Source: Seonamhaeicola aphaedonensis (GTDB lineage: Bacteria; Bacteroidota; Bacteroidia; Flavobacteriales; Flavobacteriaceae). Taken from it: DNA of 64,000 nucleotides. This document shows, piece by piece, positions 43,426-52,414 of the stretch (positions are counted from its first letter, which is position 1; each line of letters starts with the position of its first letter). The stretch spans positions 62,001 through 126,000 of the forward strand of contig NZ_QRDX01000009.1 of assembly GCF_003386195.1 (NCBI RefSeq), written 5' to 3'. The notes beneath the pieces are model-generated. The model made no database searches. It was not told the DNA's origin and saw only the letters and a program-made list of their open reading frames with translations. The position numbers and the translations under genes were made by a program.

Positions 43426-44269
43426 TATTTAATTGTTGTTTATATAATTCAATATTTGCTTTAATATCATCATCTAATTCTGGTTCCTTGATATCAGTAT
43501 AGGTTTTTAGCGTTTCATAAATAATTTTTGCAACTATGTATCTTGCAGATGGTTTATCATCGGCAGGAATGGTATACCAAGGTGCATGCTCTTTAGAGGT
43601 TTTGTTAATAGCCTCCTCGTAGCATATTTGGTATGCATCCCATAGCTTACGTTCTTTTAAATCTCCGGGTGAAAATTTCCAGTTCTTTTCTTCCATTTTT
43701 AACCGTCTTAACAATCGGTACTTTTGTTCCTCTTTTGATAGATTTAAAAAGAACTTAAAAATGATGGTTCCGTTATCTGCAATATGCTTTTCAAAATTAT
43801 TTATTTGCTTAAATCGAGCATTCCAAAAGTCATCATTGATGTCTTTAACAGAGTTAACAGAAGGTATATTTTCACCTAAAATATATTCAGGATGTACTCT
43901 TGTAACAAGAACATTTTCGTAGTGCGTTCTATTAAAAACTCCAAATTTACCCCTTGCAGGTAATGCAATATAATGACGCCAAATATAATCATGCTTTAAC
44001 TCTAATTCTGTGGGTACCTTAAAACTGTGCACCACAACCCCTCTGGCATTAAAATCTTTAAAAACCTCTCTTATTAAGCTATCTTTTCCTGCCGTGTCCA
44101 TACCTTGTAAACAGACTAAAACAGCATATTTACCATGGGCATACATAGTGTCTTGAAGTTCGCCAAGTTTTTTTCTTATCTTCTTTAATTCGTTTTTAGC
44201 ATCATCAATGACAACCTTAGTTGGTCTATCCTTTAATGAAATAGTTGAAGTTACTTTATATTCACTCAT
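43418..44269 (-). CDS. Polyphosphate kinase 2 family protein
   Basis: This 283-aa PPK2-type enzyme moves phosphate between polyphosphate and nucleotides. The P-loop is LQGMDTAGKDS. Other family marks are SFKVPTELELKHDYIWRHY, the lid-like FNRTHYENVLVTRVHPE, and KFFLNLSKEEQKYRLLRR. The length is that of class I/III single-domain PPK2. Class, and therefore ADP versus AMP preference, is not certain by eye. It leads a two-gene minus-strand unit with the DinB-like gene. Confidence 0.92.
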   Translation of the reverse strand: MSEYKVTSTISLKDRPTKVVIDDAKNELKKIRKKLGELQDTMYAHGKYAVLVCLQGMDTAGKDSLIREVFKDFNARGVVVHSFKVPTELELKHDYIWRHYIALPARGKFGVFNRTHYENVLVTRVHPEYILGENIPSVNSVKDINDDFWNARFKQINNFEKHIADNGTIIFKFFLNLSKEEQKYRLLRRLKMEEKNWKFSPGDLKERKLWDAYQICYEEAINKTSKEHAPWYTIPADDKPSARYIVAKIIYETLKTYTDIKEPELDDDIKANIELYKQQLNNE

Positions 44270-44347
44270 TACATTTATTTATATTTTTAATAAATATACT
44301 AAAACCATAATTTCGATGAACGGTAAGCCCATTAATTATGTTTTTTA

Positions 44348-44355
44348 TACTTTTG
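44348..44355 (+). promoter_or_regulatory. Candidate -7 box (TACTTTTG)
   Basis: This exact TAnnTTTG match lies 31 bases before the ATG at 44387 of the secreted coiled-coil protein. Confidence 0.4.
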
Positions 44356-44386
44356 AATCACCTACTTATGAACCAATATAAATACC

Positions 44387-45118
44387 ATGAAAAGAATTTA
44401 CACCTTTTTGTTTACCTTTTTTACGTTTTCATTTCTTTTTTCACAAGATTATTGTACCAATGCTGATTCGAATCTTATCTACGCTTATTCTAACGTGAAA
44501 GACGCCTATGAATCTAACAATTTAGATCATTTAAAATATTATTCTAATAAGTCATTAAAATCTTTTGAAAAGGCGAAAATCAATTTAAAAAAATGTGGTT
44601 GCGAAACCGCTTTTGATTTGGTATATGACGGTGCAGAATTACTATCAAAAGTAGAAAATCAAGCAACTTTTGAAGATGGACGCTTTTTTGTAAAACGTGC
44701 TAAAGAAATTACTCAGAAAGCCATTGCAGCTCTAAATAAATTTACTATCAATAATGTTAGCACTAATCAAACTGATGATTTAAATGCTTTACAACTTGAA
44801 AAAGAACGTTTAGAGCAACAGCGGCTTGTATTAAAACAAAAAGAAGAAGCACTAGCTAAAAAATTGGCGGAACAAAAAGTAAAGACTAACACTCTAGAAA
44901 AAGAAAAGCTTATTGAGAAATATGAAGCAGCGATTGTAAAAAATATTGAAATTTATAACGAATTATTAAAACTTTACGGGAGTTCTTCTAAATTAAACTC
45001 AGAAAACGCCAATAAAAATGAGCTTAAATCCAAAAGTATTGAGGAAATAAAAGATTACTACATAGAACACATTAAATCTGTTACCAATACCTATTTAGCT
45101 GAATTGAACGACATTTAA
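44387..45118 (+). CDS. Secreted coiled-coil protein, unknown
   Basis: This 243-aa protein has a signal peptide (KRIYTFLFTFFTFSFLFSQ). The mature N-terminal part has the Cys pattern DYCTNADS and LKKCGCET over a helical hairpin with AYSNVKDAYESNN, which resembles tetratricopeptide-type helices. Residues ~130-185 are a long coiled coil rich in Gln, Glu and Lys, and the C-terminal ~50 residues are again helical. I do not know the family. The gene stands alone between two minus-strand units and shares a bidirectional terminator with the next one. Confidence 0.62.
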   Translation: MKRIYTFLFTFFTFSFLFSQDYCTNADSNLIYAYSNVKDAYESNNLDHLKYYSNKSLKSFEKAKINLKKCGCETAFDLVYDGAELLSKVENQATFEDGRFFVKRAKEITQKAIAALNKFTINNVSTNQTDDLNALQLEKERLEQQRLVLKQKEEALAKKLAEQKVKTNTLEKEKLIEKYEAAIVKNIEIYNELLKLYGSSSKLNSENANKNELKSKSIEEIKDYYIEHIKSVTNTYLAELNDI

Positions 45119-45121
45119 AAC

Positions 45122-45150
45122 AAAAGGCTCTGATTAAATCAGAGCCTTTT
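45122..45150. terminator. Bidirectional terminator
   Basis: A perfect 12-bp stem AAAAGGCTCTGA/TCAGAGCCTTTT with a 5-base loop is flanked by A-run and T-run on both strands. It lies between the convergent 3' ends at 45118 and 45154. Confidence 0.92.
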
Positions 45151-45153
45151 AAT

Positions 45154-46317
45154 TTACTTTGAAGCAAACAGTTTTACATCTTGTTCGCTGACCTCGGAAC
45201 CTCCAAGAATAATAAGCCGCTCCACCACATTGCGTAGTTCACGAATATTACCTGTCCAGTCATAATCTTGTAGTAATCTTATAGCTTTATCAGAAAACGA
45301 TTTCTTAGCGGTTCCTTGCTCATTAGCAATTTTATCTGCAAAATGATTTACTAATAACGGAATATCTTCACGCCTATCATTTAAAGCTGGAACCTTTATT
45401 AAAATAACGGCAAGTCTATGATATAAATCTTCACGGAATTTACCTTCCTCAATTTCCCTTTTCAAGTTTTTATTGGTAGCTGCAATGACGCGCACATCTA
45501 CTTTAATATCTTTATCACTACCCACCCGTTGAATTCTGTTTTCTTGTAGAGCCCTGAGCACCTTAGCTTGAGCAGATAAACTCATGTCTCCAATCTCATC
45601 AAGAAAAATAGTACCTCCATTAGCAGCCTCAAATTTTCCAGCTCTGTCTTTATTGGCACTAGTAAAGGCACCTTTAACATGACCAAACAACTCACTTTCA
45701 ATCAACTCACTAGGTATAGCCGCACAATTCACTTCTATCATATTACCTTTAGAACGTTCACTTTTTTCATGAAGCCAATGCGCTACAATCTCTTTTCCAG
45801 TTCCGTTTGGTCCCGTAATCAAAACACGAGCATCTGTTGGAGCCACCTTTTCTATAATATCTTTTATTTGAGAAATAGCCTCACTCTCCCCAACCATTTC
45901 ATATTTTTTGCTAACCTTTTTCTTTAGAATTTTGTTTTCTACTACTAATTCTTTACGGTCTAATGCATTTCTAACGGTATTAAGTAATCTATTTAAATCT
46001 GGTGGTTTTGATATATAATCGTAAGCTCCTAAACGCATAGTATTAACAGCCGTATCCAAATCACCATGACCAGAAATCATCACTATTGGTGTTTCAGGTT
46101 TTATTTTCTTTACGGCTTCTAATACTTCAACACCGTCCATTTTAGGCATTTTAATGTCGCAAAGCACTAAATCATAATCATCATTTTTTATTTTTTCAAT
46201 TCCAGCTAATCCATCTTCAGATTCTTCTACTTCATAGGTATTACTTTCTTCAGAAAGAATTTTAACCAGTACACGTCTAATGGCCGCTTCGTCTTCAATT
46301 ACAAGTATTTTGGGCAT
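45154..46317 (-). CDS. Sigma-54 type response regulator without DNA-binding domain
   Basis: This 387-aa protein has an NtrC-like order. The receiver covers residues 1-120 (Asp54 in VLCDIKMPKMDG, Lys104 in ISKPPD). The AAA+ domain has Walker A GPNGTGKE (169-176), the sigma-54 contact loop reading GAFTSA (216-221) where the classic form is GAFTGA, Walker B GTIFLDEIGD (235-244), and the C-terminal NIRELRNVVERL. The protein stops about 20 residues later, so the Fis-type helix-turn-helix present in most members is missing. It may activate from solution or via a partner. It is the last gene of a minus-strand operon with MscS and an ABC exporter. Confidence 0.9.
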   Translation of the reverse strand: MPKILVIEDEAAIRRVLVKILSEESNTYEVEESEDGLAGIEKIKNDDYDLVLCDIKMPKMDGVEVLEAVKKIKPETPIVMISGHGDLDTAVNTMRLGAYDYISKPPDLNRLLNTVRNALDRKELVVENKILKKKVSKKYEMVGESEAISQIKDIIEKVAPTDARVLITGPNGTGKEIVAHWLHEKSERSKGNMIEVNCAAIPSELIESELFGHVKGAFTSANKDRAGKFEAANGGTIFLDEIGDMSLSAQAKVLRALQENRIQRVGSDKDIKVDVRVIAATNKNLKREIEEGKFREDLYHRLAVILIKVPALNDRREDIPLLVNHFADKIANEQGTAKKSFSDKAIRLLQDYDWTGNIRELRNVVERLIILGGSEVSEQDVKLFASK

Positions 46318-46327
46318 ATGCTTTTAT

Positions 46328-47209
46328 TTATTTTTGAATAATATGAACATCTCTTTGAGGGAATGGTATAGTGATGTTGTTTTCTCTAAACAGGCGGTCT
46401 ATTTCAAAGCGAATATCACTTTTAGGGAAACGAACGTTAAAACTATCATTAACCGTAAAAGCAATTCTAAAATTTAGGGAACTTTCACCAAAATCGGTAA
46501 AAAACACTATTGGCTCTGGAAACTCCAATACATCTTTATGTGCTTTTGCCGCTTGTAGTAATAATTGCTTAACCAATTGCACATCACTACCATAAGCTAC
46601 CCCAACTTCAACAGTCTCTCTGGTAGCCACACCATTTTGTGTCCAATTATATAAACTGTTTGTTAAGTATAAATGATTGGGTATGATTAAAACTTTATTG
46701 TCAGCCGTTGTTGCTCTGGTTGTTCTTAGTTTTATCTCTTCTACTCTTCCTACTTTCCCTTCTAATTCAATAATATCTCCAACGTGAACCGTTTGATCTA
46801 ACAAAATAAAAACACCAGATATGATATCTTGAAAAAGGGTTTGTAGAGCCAAACCTACCCCTATAAGAAGTCCTGCAGAGGCTGCCAAAACAGCATTTAT
46901 ATTGACACCAATGGTGCTGAATGCTATTAGCAACACAATTAGATAAATAAACCACTTTGAAAAAGAAAAAACAGTAATAAATTTAGCCTTATCTTCTTTA
47001 GGTAATTTTCTAGTCACTATCCTTCTTACTAAAGAAAGTAAAACATTGGTCAACACAAAAGAGGCCAAAACAATTAGTAGAAACCCAATAGTTATAACAA
47101 TAGTACCCGACTCATTTTTATAAAGTACAACGTTTACAAAATCAATGAAACTTTCAATTATTGAACTTTCACTAATAACTTCTTCAATATGTTTTGATTT
47201 TTGAATCAT
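46328..47209 (-). CDS. MscS-type mechanosensitive channel
   Basis: This 293-aa protein has three membrane helices in the N-terminal ~130 residues. The third is the pore helix with the small-residue pattern AASAGLLIGVGLALQTLFQD, followed by the SGVFILLDQTVHVGDIIELEG beta domain typical of MscS, in which the ISGVF segment links pore and vestibule. It releases solutes under hypo-osmotic tension. It lies between the ABC permease gene (1-base gap) and the sigma-54 regulator (10-base gap) in one operon. Confidence 0.92.
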   Translation of the reverse strand: MIQKSKHIEEVISESSIIESFIDFVNVVLYKNESGTIVITIGFLLIVLASFVLTNVLLSLVRRIVTRKLPKEDKAKFITVFSFSKWFIYLIVLLIAFSTIGVNINAVLAASAGLLIGVGLALQTLFQDIISGVFILLDQTVHVGDIIELEGKVGRVEEIKLRTTRATTADNKVLIIPNHLYLTNSLYNWTQNGVATRETVEVGVAYGSDVQLVKQLLLQAAKAHKDVLEFPEPIVFFTDFGESSLNFRIAFTVNDSFNVRFPKSDIRFEIDRLFRENNITIPFPQRDVHIIQK

Positions 47210-47210
47210 A

Positions 47211-48521
47211 CTAGTACTTTATCCACTTTAATAATTCTTTATAAGAAGGTTTTTTACCATACATTAAAATACCAACTCTGTATATTTTCGCGGCAAACCA
47301 AACCGTTAGCATAAATGTACCAATCAAAATTAATAAAGACAATACTTGTTGCCAAATAGGAACTCCAAAAGGGATGCGCATTAACATAACCACTGGCGAT
47401 GTAAAAGGTATGTATGAGAAAACAGTAGACACTGTACCATGTGGATCTTCAATCACTGTAAATATACCAATATAAACTGCTAAAATTAATGGCATTAGTA
47501 TAGGCAACATAAATTGTTGTGTGTCTGTTTCATTATCAACGGCAGCTCCAATTGCTGCATAAAGAGAACTATATAACAAGTACCCAACAACAAAGAAAAA
47601 CACGAATGCTACTATAAGGTTTATTAAGGGCATATTGCTTAATGCTTGTTTAAAGGATTCAAAATAAAACTCTGTACCCTTATCGGATGCCATCTCAATT
47701 AGTTCTTGTTGTGGCATAGAAGAATCCACTAAACTAATACCTAGAACTAGAGAAACAATTGTCATCAAGAGTCCACCAAAAACTACCCAAATTACGAACT
47801 GTGTGATTCCTGCCAACGAGGTACCAAATATTTTACCTAACATAAGTTGCACCGGCTTAACCGAAGAAATAATTACCTCTATAATTCTACTTGTTTTTTC
47901 TTCTATAACACTGCGCATTATCATATTACCATAAATTATGATAAACATAAATAACAAATAACCCGCAGCACAACCAAAAATAAGCTTGATAACACTATCC
48001 ATTTTTGAAGACTGTTTCCCTGAAAAGTTCTCCTGACCGATATTAATATTAACTTTTGAAGCCTCAATTTTTGAAATATCAATACCTGCTTCCTGTATTT
48101 TTAAATTGGTAAAGGCCTTTTCTAGTTTTCTTTCTAAATCAGAAATTAATGTAAGCGAAGGAGATTCTTTAGAATAAAATTTTATGTGGTTTGAAACTGA
48201 ATCTATATTTTTAATATTTTCTATATGTAGTAACCCATAATTAGTAGTTTCATTTACAATATCTTTAGCAGAATCCAACGAAACCCCTTCTAGTAAATCA
48301 TAATGAACATTGCCTGAATCCTTAAAAATATTCTTAACCAAACCAGATTCATCTAATATTGAAATAACTCTTATTTTTTCGTTATTTAGATTTGATAAAT
48401 AGGCCACTACAGCTATTAGTGCAATCATTATTATAGGACTAAGAATAGTCATTACAATAAATGATTTGTTTTTAACCTTGGTTAAATATTCACGTTTTAT
48501 AATGAGTGGGAGATGATTCAT
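47211..48521 (-). CDS. ABC transporter permease (NatB type)
   Basis: In this 436-aa protein the N-terminus PLIIKREYLTKVKNKSFIVMTILSPI is the standard first segment of NatB-like ABC-2 permeases. A large extracytoplasmic domain follows (~residues 45-180), then five or more membrane helices with SVIEEKTSRIIEVIISSVKPVQLMLGKI, split around the conserved IEEK motif. The NatA/NatB pair is known as a sodium exporter in Bacillus, but many relatives export other substrates. It lies two bases behind its ATPase. Confidence 0.88.
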   Translation of the reverse strand: MNHLPLIIKREYLTKVKNKSFIVMTILSPIIMIALIAVVAYLSNLNNEKIRVISILDESGLVKNIFKDSGNVHYDLLEGVSLDSAKDIVNETTNYGLLHIENIKNIDSVSNHIKFYSKESPSLTLISDLERKLEKAFTNLKIQEAGIDISKIEASKVNINIGQENFSGKQSSKMDSVIKLIFGCAAGYLLFMFIIIYGNMIMRSVIEEKTSRIIEVIISSVKPVQLMLGKIFGTSLAGITQFVIWVVFGGLLMTIVSLVLGISLVDSSMPQQELIEMASDKGTEFYFESFKQALSNMPLINLIVAFVFFFVVGYLLYSSLYAAIGAAVDNETDTQQFMLPILMPLILAVYIGIFTVIEDPHGTVSTVFSYIPFTSPVVMLMRIPFGVPIWQQVLSLLILIGTFMLTVWFAAKIYRVGILMYGKKPSYKELLKWIKY

Positions 48522-48523
48522 GT

Positions 48524-49450
48524 TTAATTATTCTGAACGGTTTGAATAAAAATATCGTTTGCACTTGGTATAACCTCAACAAAATGATTAATTCTTGCTT
48601 GTTGATTTAAAAATGAAATAAGGTCTTGGGCGGTTTCATTTTGAGAAAGTCTAATGTTTAATTTCAAATCATTATTCAACGATTTGAAATTGGCCTCAGT
48701 AACAACAAACTTTTCAGCCAAATTAGTTTTTAATGCTATTTTGTTATTCGCTTCCAAACCAACTTCAAACGTGTTGGTTTTATATTGTCTTTTAATATCA
48801 ATAAGTTTCCCCTCTAAAATTTTATTTGACTTGTTGATTAAAGCAATATCATCGCATAATTCTTCAACAGATTCCATTCTATGTGTAGAAAAAATAACTG
48901 TGGCACCGTCTTCACGTAAGCGCAAAATCTCATCTTTGATTAAATTGGCATTGATAGGATCAAATCCAGAAAAAGGCTCATCAAAAATCAACAACTTAGG
49001 GTTGTGCAAAACCGTCACCACAAATTGAATTTTTTGTGCCATCCCTTTTGAAAGTTCCTGAATTTTCTTATTCCACCAGTCACCTATTTCTAAGCGGTCA
49101 AACCAGTATTTTAAGCGTTGTTTTGCTTCTGTTTTTGTTAAACCTTTTAATTGAGCTAAATACAAGGCTTGCTCACCTACCTTCATAGATTTATACAATC
49201 CTCGTTCTTCAGGTAAATAACCAATGTCTTTGATATGTGTAGGATTTAGTAAATCACCATCTAAACGCACTTCACCAGAATCTGGCATGGTAATTTGATT
49301 AATTACTCGAATCAAGGTAGTTTTACCAGCACCATTAGGACCTAAGAGACCAAATATACTGCCTTTTGGTACTTGGATAGACACATTATTTAGGGCCCTA
49401 AATTCTCCGAAATGTTTTGAAACTTCACTTACTTCTAATAAGTTGGTCAT
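48524..49450 (-). CDS. ABC transporter ATP-binding protein (NatA type)
   Basis: This 308-aa ATPase has Walker A GPNGAGKTT, signature loop ELSKGMAQKIQF, Walker B LLIFDEPFSGFDP and switch His in STHRMES. The C-terminal ~85 residues are the accessory domain of NatA-like ATPases, with the family-typical continuation EELCDDIALINKSNKILEG. It is the first gene of the four-gene operon ATPase-permease-MscS-sigma-54 regulator. The downstream channel and regulator suggest a role in osmotic or envelope stress, which is inference. Confidence 0.92.
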   Translation of the reverse strand: MTNLLEVSEVSKHFGEFRALNNVSIQVPKGSIFGLLGPNGAGKTTLIRVINQITMPDSGEVRLDGDLLNPTHIKDIGYLPEERGLYKSMKVGEQALYLAQLKGLTKTEAKQRLKYWFDRLEIGDWWNKKIQELSKGMAQKIQFVVTVLHNPKLLIFDEPFSGFDPINANLIKDEILRLREDGATVIFSTHRMESVEELCDDIALINKSNKILEGKLIDIKRQYKTNTFEVGLEANNKIALKTNLAEKFVVTEANFKSLNNDLKLNIRLSQNETAQDLISFLNQQARINHFVEVIPSANDIFIQTVQNN

Positions 49451-49565
49451 ACTTTTTTAAACAATCTTGTTGGTTTGTAAATATATTAAATGTTTGTATG
49501 AGACCTTCAATAATAGTTACAATTTAATAATTTGAAAATGTTAGGCGATTGGTATATAAACAAAA

Positions 49566-49594
49566 CCCATCCTTAAAATAATATTAAGGATGGG
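49566..49594 (-). terminator. dnaJ distal terminator
   Basis: An 11-bp stem CCCATCCTTAA/TTAAGGATGGG with a 7-base AT loop is followed on the minus strand by TTTTG TTT. It lies about 165 bases past the dnaJ stop. Confidence 0.7.
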
Positions 49595-49623
49595 AAAAAA
49601 ATTGCTATGAAAAAGAAAAATTA

Positions 49624-49641
49624 CCACTAATTGAAATTAGT
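49624..49641 (-). terminator. dnaJ proximal hairpin
   Basis: CACTAA and TTAGTG (extendable through AATT) form a small stem, followed on the minus strand by a broken T-rich run. It may be a weak first terminator or an mRNA-end stabiliser ahead of the stronger hairpin at 49566. Confidence 0.45.
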
Positions 49642-49757
49642 GATAGTTCAAATATAATTCTTTTTTCTAAATTTTTAACATTTATAGTATATAACTTGCA
49701 TTTTAATTCTTTCTTTATTGATAAAGAAACACCTAAATCATATCTAAAACACTGGGT

Positions 49758-50870
49758 TTAAGAGAACATATCTTTAACTTTTTCAAAAAATGATTTATCA
49801 GAACTTTCTGGCTTAGGTTCAAAATGTTCATCTTCTCTCATACTTTCAAAAAACTCTCGTTGCTGCTTGCTTAATGTTTTGGGTGTCCACACATTAACAT
49901 GTACTAATAAATCACCTCTTCCGTAGCCATTGATACTAGGTATACCTTTTCCGCGTAAGCGTAAAATTTTTCCAGATTGTACTCCCGCTTCAATCTTAAT
50001 ACGCACTTTTCCTGTTACAGTATCTATTTCTTTTGAAGTTCCTAAAACCGCATCGGGATAACTTACATATAAATCGTAATGCAAATTATCTCCTTCACGT
50101 TGTAATTTCTCATGAACTTCCTCTTCAATAACCACTAAAATATCACCAGCAATACCATTACCGGGAGCTTCATTTCCTTTACCAGACACTTTAAGTTGCA
50201 TACCATCAACTACACCAGCAGGTATTTTTATTGAAACGGTTTCTTCAACCATTTTTAACCCTTGAGAATCAGCATCGGCAGGTTTTTTATCAATAGTTTC
50301 ACCAGCACCACCACACACATTACAAGGCGATGAGGTTTGCATTCTACCTAAAATAGTATTAGCAATTCGGGTTACTTGCCCAGTACCATTACATGTAGAA
50401 CATGTTTTGTAAGTTGTTCCTGGAGCTTTAACTTTTCGTTTTACTTTTATCTTCTTTTCAACACCGTTGGCAACTTCCTCAAGAGTTAATTTAACTCTTA
50501 TACGTAAATTACTTCCTTTTACTCTACGCTGACCGCCTCCGCCTCCAAAACCAGAGAATCCGCCTCCAAAGGCGCCCCCAAAAATATCTCCAAACTGACT
50601 GAATATGTCATCCATATTCATACCACCACCAAAACCACCTCCATTTTCAAAGGCTTGGTGTCCAAATTGGTCATAACGAGCTTTTTTATCAGCATCACTT
50701 AATACCTCGTAGGCTTCGGCTGCCTCTTTAAATTTAGCCTCAGCTTCTTTATCATCTGGGTTTTTATCTGGATGATATTCTATAGCTTTTTTACGATATG
50801 CTTTCTTTATTTCTGAAGCACTAGCACCTTTACTAACCCCTAATACTTCGTAATAATCTCTTTTTGCCAT
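49758..50870 (-). CDS. dnaJ: Molecular chaperone DnaJ with one zinc centre
   Basis: DnaJ delivers unfolded proteins to DnaK and stimulates its ATPase. The 370-aa protein has the J domain (residues 1-65, [12 protein letters not shown] with the HPD triad), a Gly/Phe-rich region with [13 protein letters not shown], a zinc-finger region and the two C-terminal substrate-binding domains. Only two CxxCxGxG motifs are present (CSTCNGTG and CNVCGGAG), whereas textbook DnaJ has four. This leaves one zinc site and a shorter finger region, a form I associate with Flavobacteriaceae. It is 9 bases behind grpE. Confidence 0.95.
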   Translation of the reverse strand: MAKRDYYEVLGVSKGASASEIKKAYRKKAIEYHPDKNPDDKEAEAKFKEAAEAYEVLSDADKKARYDQFGHQAFENGGGFGGGMNMDDIFSQFGDIFGGAFGGGFSGFGGGGGQRRVKGSNLRIRVKLTLEEVANGVEKKIKVKRKVKAPGTTYKTCSTCNGTGQVTRIANTILGRMQTSSPCNVCGGAGETIDKKPADADSQGLKMVEETVSIKIPAGVVDGMQLKVSGKGNEAPGNGIAGDILVVIEEEVHEKLQREGDNLHYDLYVSYPDAVLGTSKEIDTVTGKVRIKIEAGVQSGKILRLRGKGIPSINGYGRGDLLVHVNVWTPKTLSKQQREFFESMREDEHFEPKPESSDKSFFEKVKDMFS

Positions 50871-50879
50871 ATTTTATTT

Positions 50880-51440
50880 TTATTGCCCAATAACAACTTT
50901 TGGAAACCGAATTACCTTTTCTCCTAATTTATATCCTTTTTCAATGACATCAATGATTTTACCCTTAAGGTCATCTGTTGGTGCAGGAATTTGTGTAACC
51001 GCTTCATGGTTATCTGCATTAAAATTATCTCCCTTTTCAACCTTGATGGACGCTAATCCTTTTTGCTCTAAAGTTGACAACATTTTCTGATAGATAAGTA
51101 CCACGCCTTTACGTAACTCCTCTGCTTCTTTATCTTCTTCAATATGCGTTAAAGCACGTTCAAAATCATCTATAATTGGTAATAAAGCTACCATTACCTC
51201 TTCGCTAGCGGTTTTAAATAAATCTAAACGCTCTTTTGAGGTTCTTTTTTTATAGTTTTCAAACTCAGCAAATAAACGTAAAAACTTTTCTTTTTCTTGC
51301 TTCACTTCTTCCTCAAGCTTCTCTTCCTTGGTCAACTCCTCTACTAGTTCCTCTGCTTGATTTTCTACATCAATTGTTTCTGTTTCAGTAGCGTCTATTT
51401 GTTCTTGTTCAATATCTGTGTTTTTTTCTTTTTTGCTCAT
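50880..51440 (-). CDS. grpE: Nucleotide exchange factor GrpE
   Basis: GrpE releases ADP from DnaK. The 186-aa protein has a very acidic, low-complexity N-terminus (residues ~5-45), a long dimerising helix with FLRLFAEFENYKKRTSKERLDL, and the C-terminal beta domain marked by FNADNHEAVTQIPA and GYKLGEKVIRFPKVVIG. It is the first gene of the grpE-dnaJ unit. dnaK is not in the window. Confidence 0.96.
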   Translation of the reverse strand: MSKKEKNTDIEQEQIDATETETIDVENQAEELVEELTKEEKLEEEVKQEKEKFLRLFAEFENYKKRTSKERLDLFKTASEEVMVALLPIIDDFERALTHIEEDKEAEELRKGVVLIYQKMLSTLEQKGLASIKVEKGDNFNADNHEAVTQIPAPTDDLKGKIIDVIEKGYKLGEKVIRFPKVVIGQ

Positions 51441-51692
51441 TTCTAAATTCTATTTAGACTATTTGTGAAATTAGTTGGCAAAAGTACTGCCATTATTATA
51501 AAAATGTCAAAATGTCACCAATTATTTTTTAATTTTTTTATCCTTTTATTCTTATTACCTTTTTAGTAGCAGATAATACTGCAGTTACCTTAAACCTTTC
51601 ATTTCCTACGTATTCAATATATATATTTGAACATCTTGGATTCATAGTTTCAATTGGTTAACTTTACAGATATAACACTAAAAAAATATATT

Positions 51693-52346
51693 ATGAAAAA
51701 ACGAATTGTAACTAGTTGTGTAATAGTAAGCCTTTCAATAGCTCTTTTTAGCTGTAAAGACAAAGCTAAAGAAGCTGAAACTAAGGAAGCCGAAACTCCT
51801 ACTGTTGTTGAAGTTTCCTCTGAAACCTATACCGTTAATACGGAAGCATCCACCATTGAATGGCGCGGTTTTAAACCTACGGGAGAACATAACGGGACTA
51901 TCAATTTAGCCAATGGCTCTTTTGAAATGACCGATGAAAATATTGCCGGCGGTAATTTTACCGTAGACATGAATTCTATAGTAGATTTAGATATACCAGC
52001 CGATGATGAGAAAAACGCCAAATTAGTAGGCCATTTAAAAAGTGCTGACTTTTTTGATGTTGAAAAGTTTCCTACAGCAACATTTGAAATTACTGGTATA
52101 GAAGATAAGGAAGGTAAAACCATGCTTTCTGGGAATTTAACCCTAAAAGAAAAAACTAATAATATTACATTCCCTATAAATGTTTCTCAAGAAAATGACA
52201 CTCTTTCCTTATCCAGTGAAACTTTTACAATTGACCGTTCTAAATGGGATGTACGGTATGGCTCAAAATCATTTTTTGATAACTTAGGAGACAAATTTAT
52301 CAACGACGATATTGAAATAACCGTATCTGTTAAAGCAACTAAATAA
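51693..52346 (+). CDS. YceI family lipoprotein
   Basis: I chose ATG 51693 (217 aa) because it opens a lipoprotein signal KKRIVTSCVIVSLSIALFSC with lipobox LFSC. The TTG further up at 51654 would add residues that spoil the signal. A spacer rich in Glu, Ala and Thr follows, then the YceI lipocalin-like barrel: STIEWRGFKPTGEHNGT, FTVDMNSIVDLDIP, HLKSADFFDVEKFPTATFE and a C-terminal FTIDRSKWDVRYG. YceI proteins bind isoprenoid-type lipids in the envelope. The physiological ligand is unknown. Confidence 0.9.
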   Translation: MKKRIVTSCVIVSLSIALFSCKDKAKEAETKEAETPTVVEVSSETYTVNTEASTIEWRGFKPTGEHNGTINLANGSFEMTDENIAGGNFTVDMNSIVDLDIPADDEKNAKLVGHLKSADFFDVEKFPTATFEITGIEDKEGKTMLSGNLTLKEKTNNITFPINVSQENDTLSLSSETFTIDRSKWDVRYGSKSFFDNLGDKFINDDIEITVSVKATK

Positions 52347-52363
52347 TTATAAAACAAATTTTT

Positions 52364-52399
52364 TAAAAAGCCACTTTATGTAAATAGAGTGGCTTTAAA
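52364..52399 (+). terminator. Terminator after the YceI gene
   Basis: AAAGCCACT pairs with AGTGGCTTT (9 bp) around a 12-base AT-rich loop, with TAAA on the left and TAAAT on the right. It ends 16 bases before the next ATG, so it may also attenuate that gene. Confidence 0.65.
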
Positions 52400-52414
52400 T
52401 TTCAATTGCACAAT

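Larger units (their letters stand above)
49451..49757. other. Intergenic region between ABC operon and dnaJ
   Basis: These 307 bases contain no credible gene. They hold two separate hairpins downstream of dnaJ and, in the left part near 49451-49545, AT-rich sequence where the promoter of the ABC operon should lie. I could not mark a clear -7 box. Confidence 0.55.

Noticed and set aside
51479-51487. -7 box for grpE on the minus strand
   Set aside because: It reads TACTTTTTG, one base longer than TAnnTTTG. The spacing does not fit, although a TTGACA-like element lies upstream.
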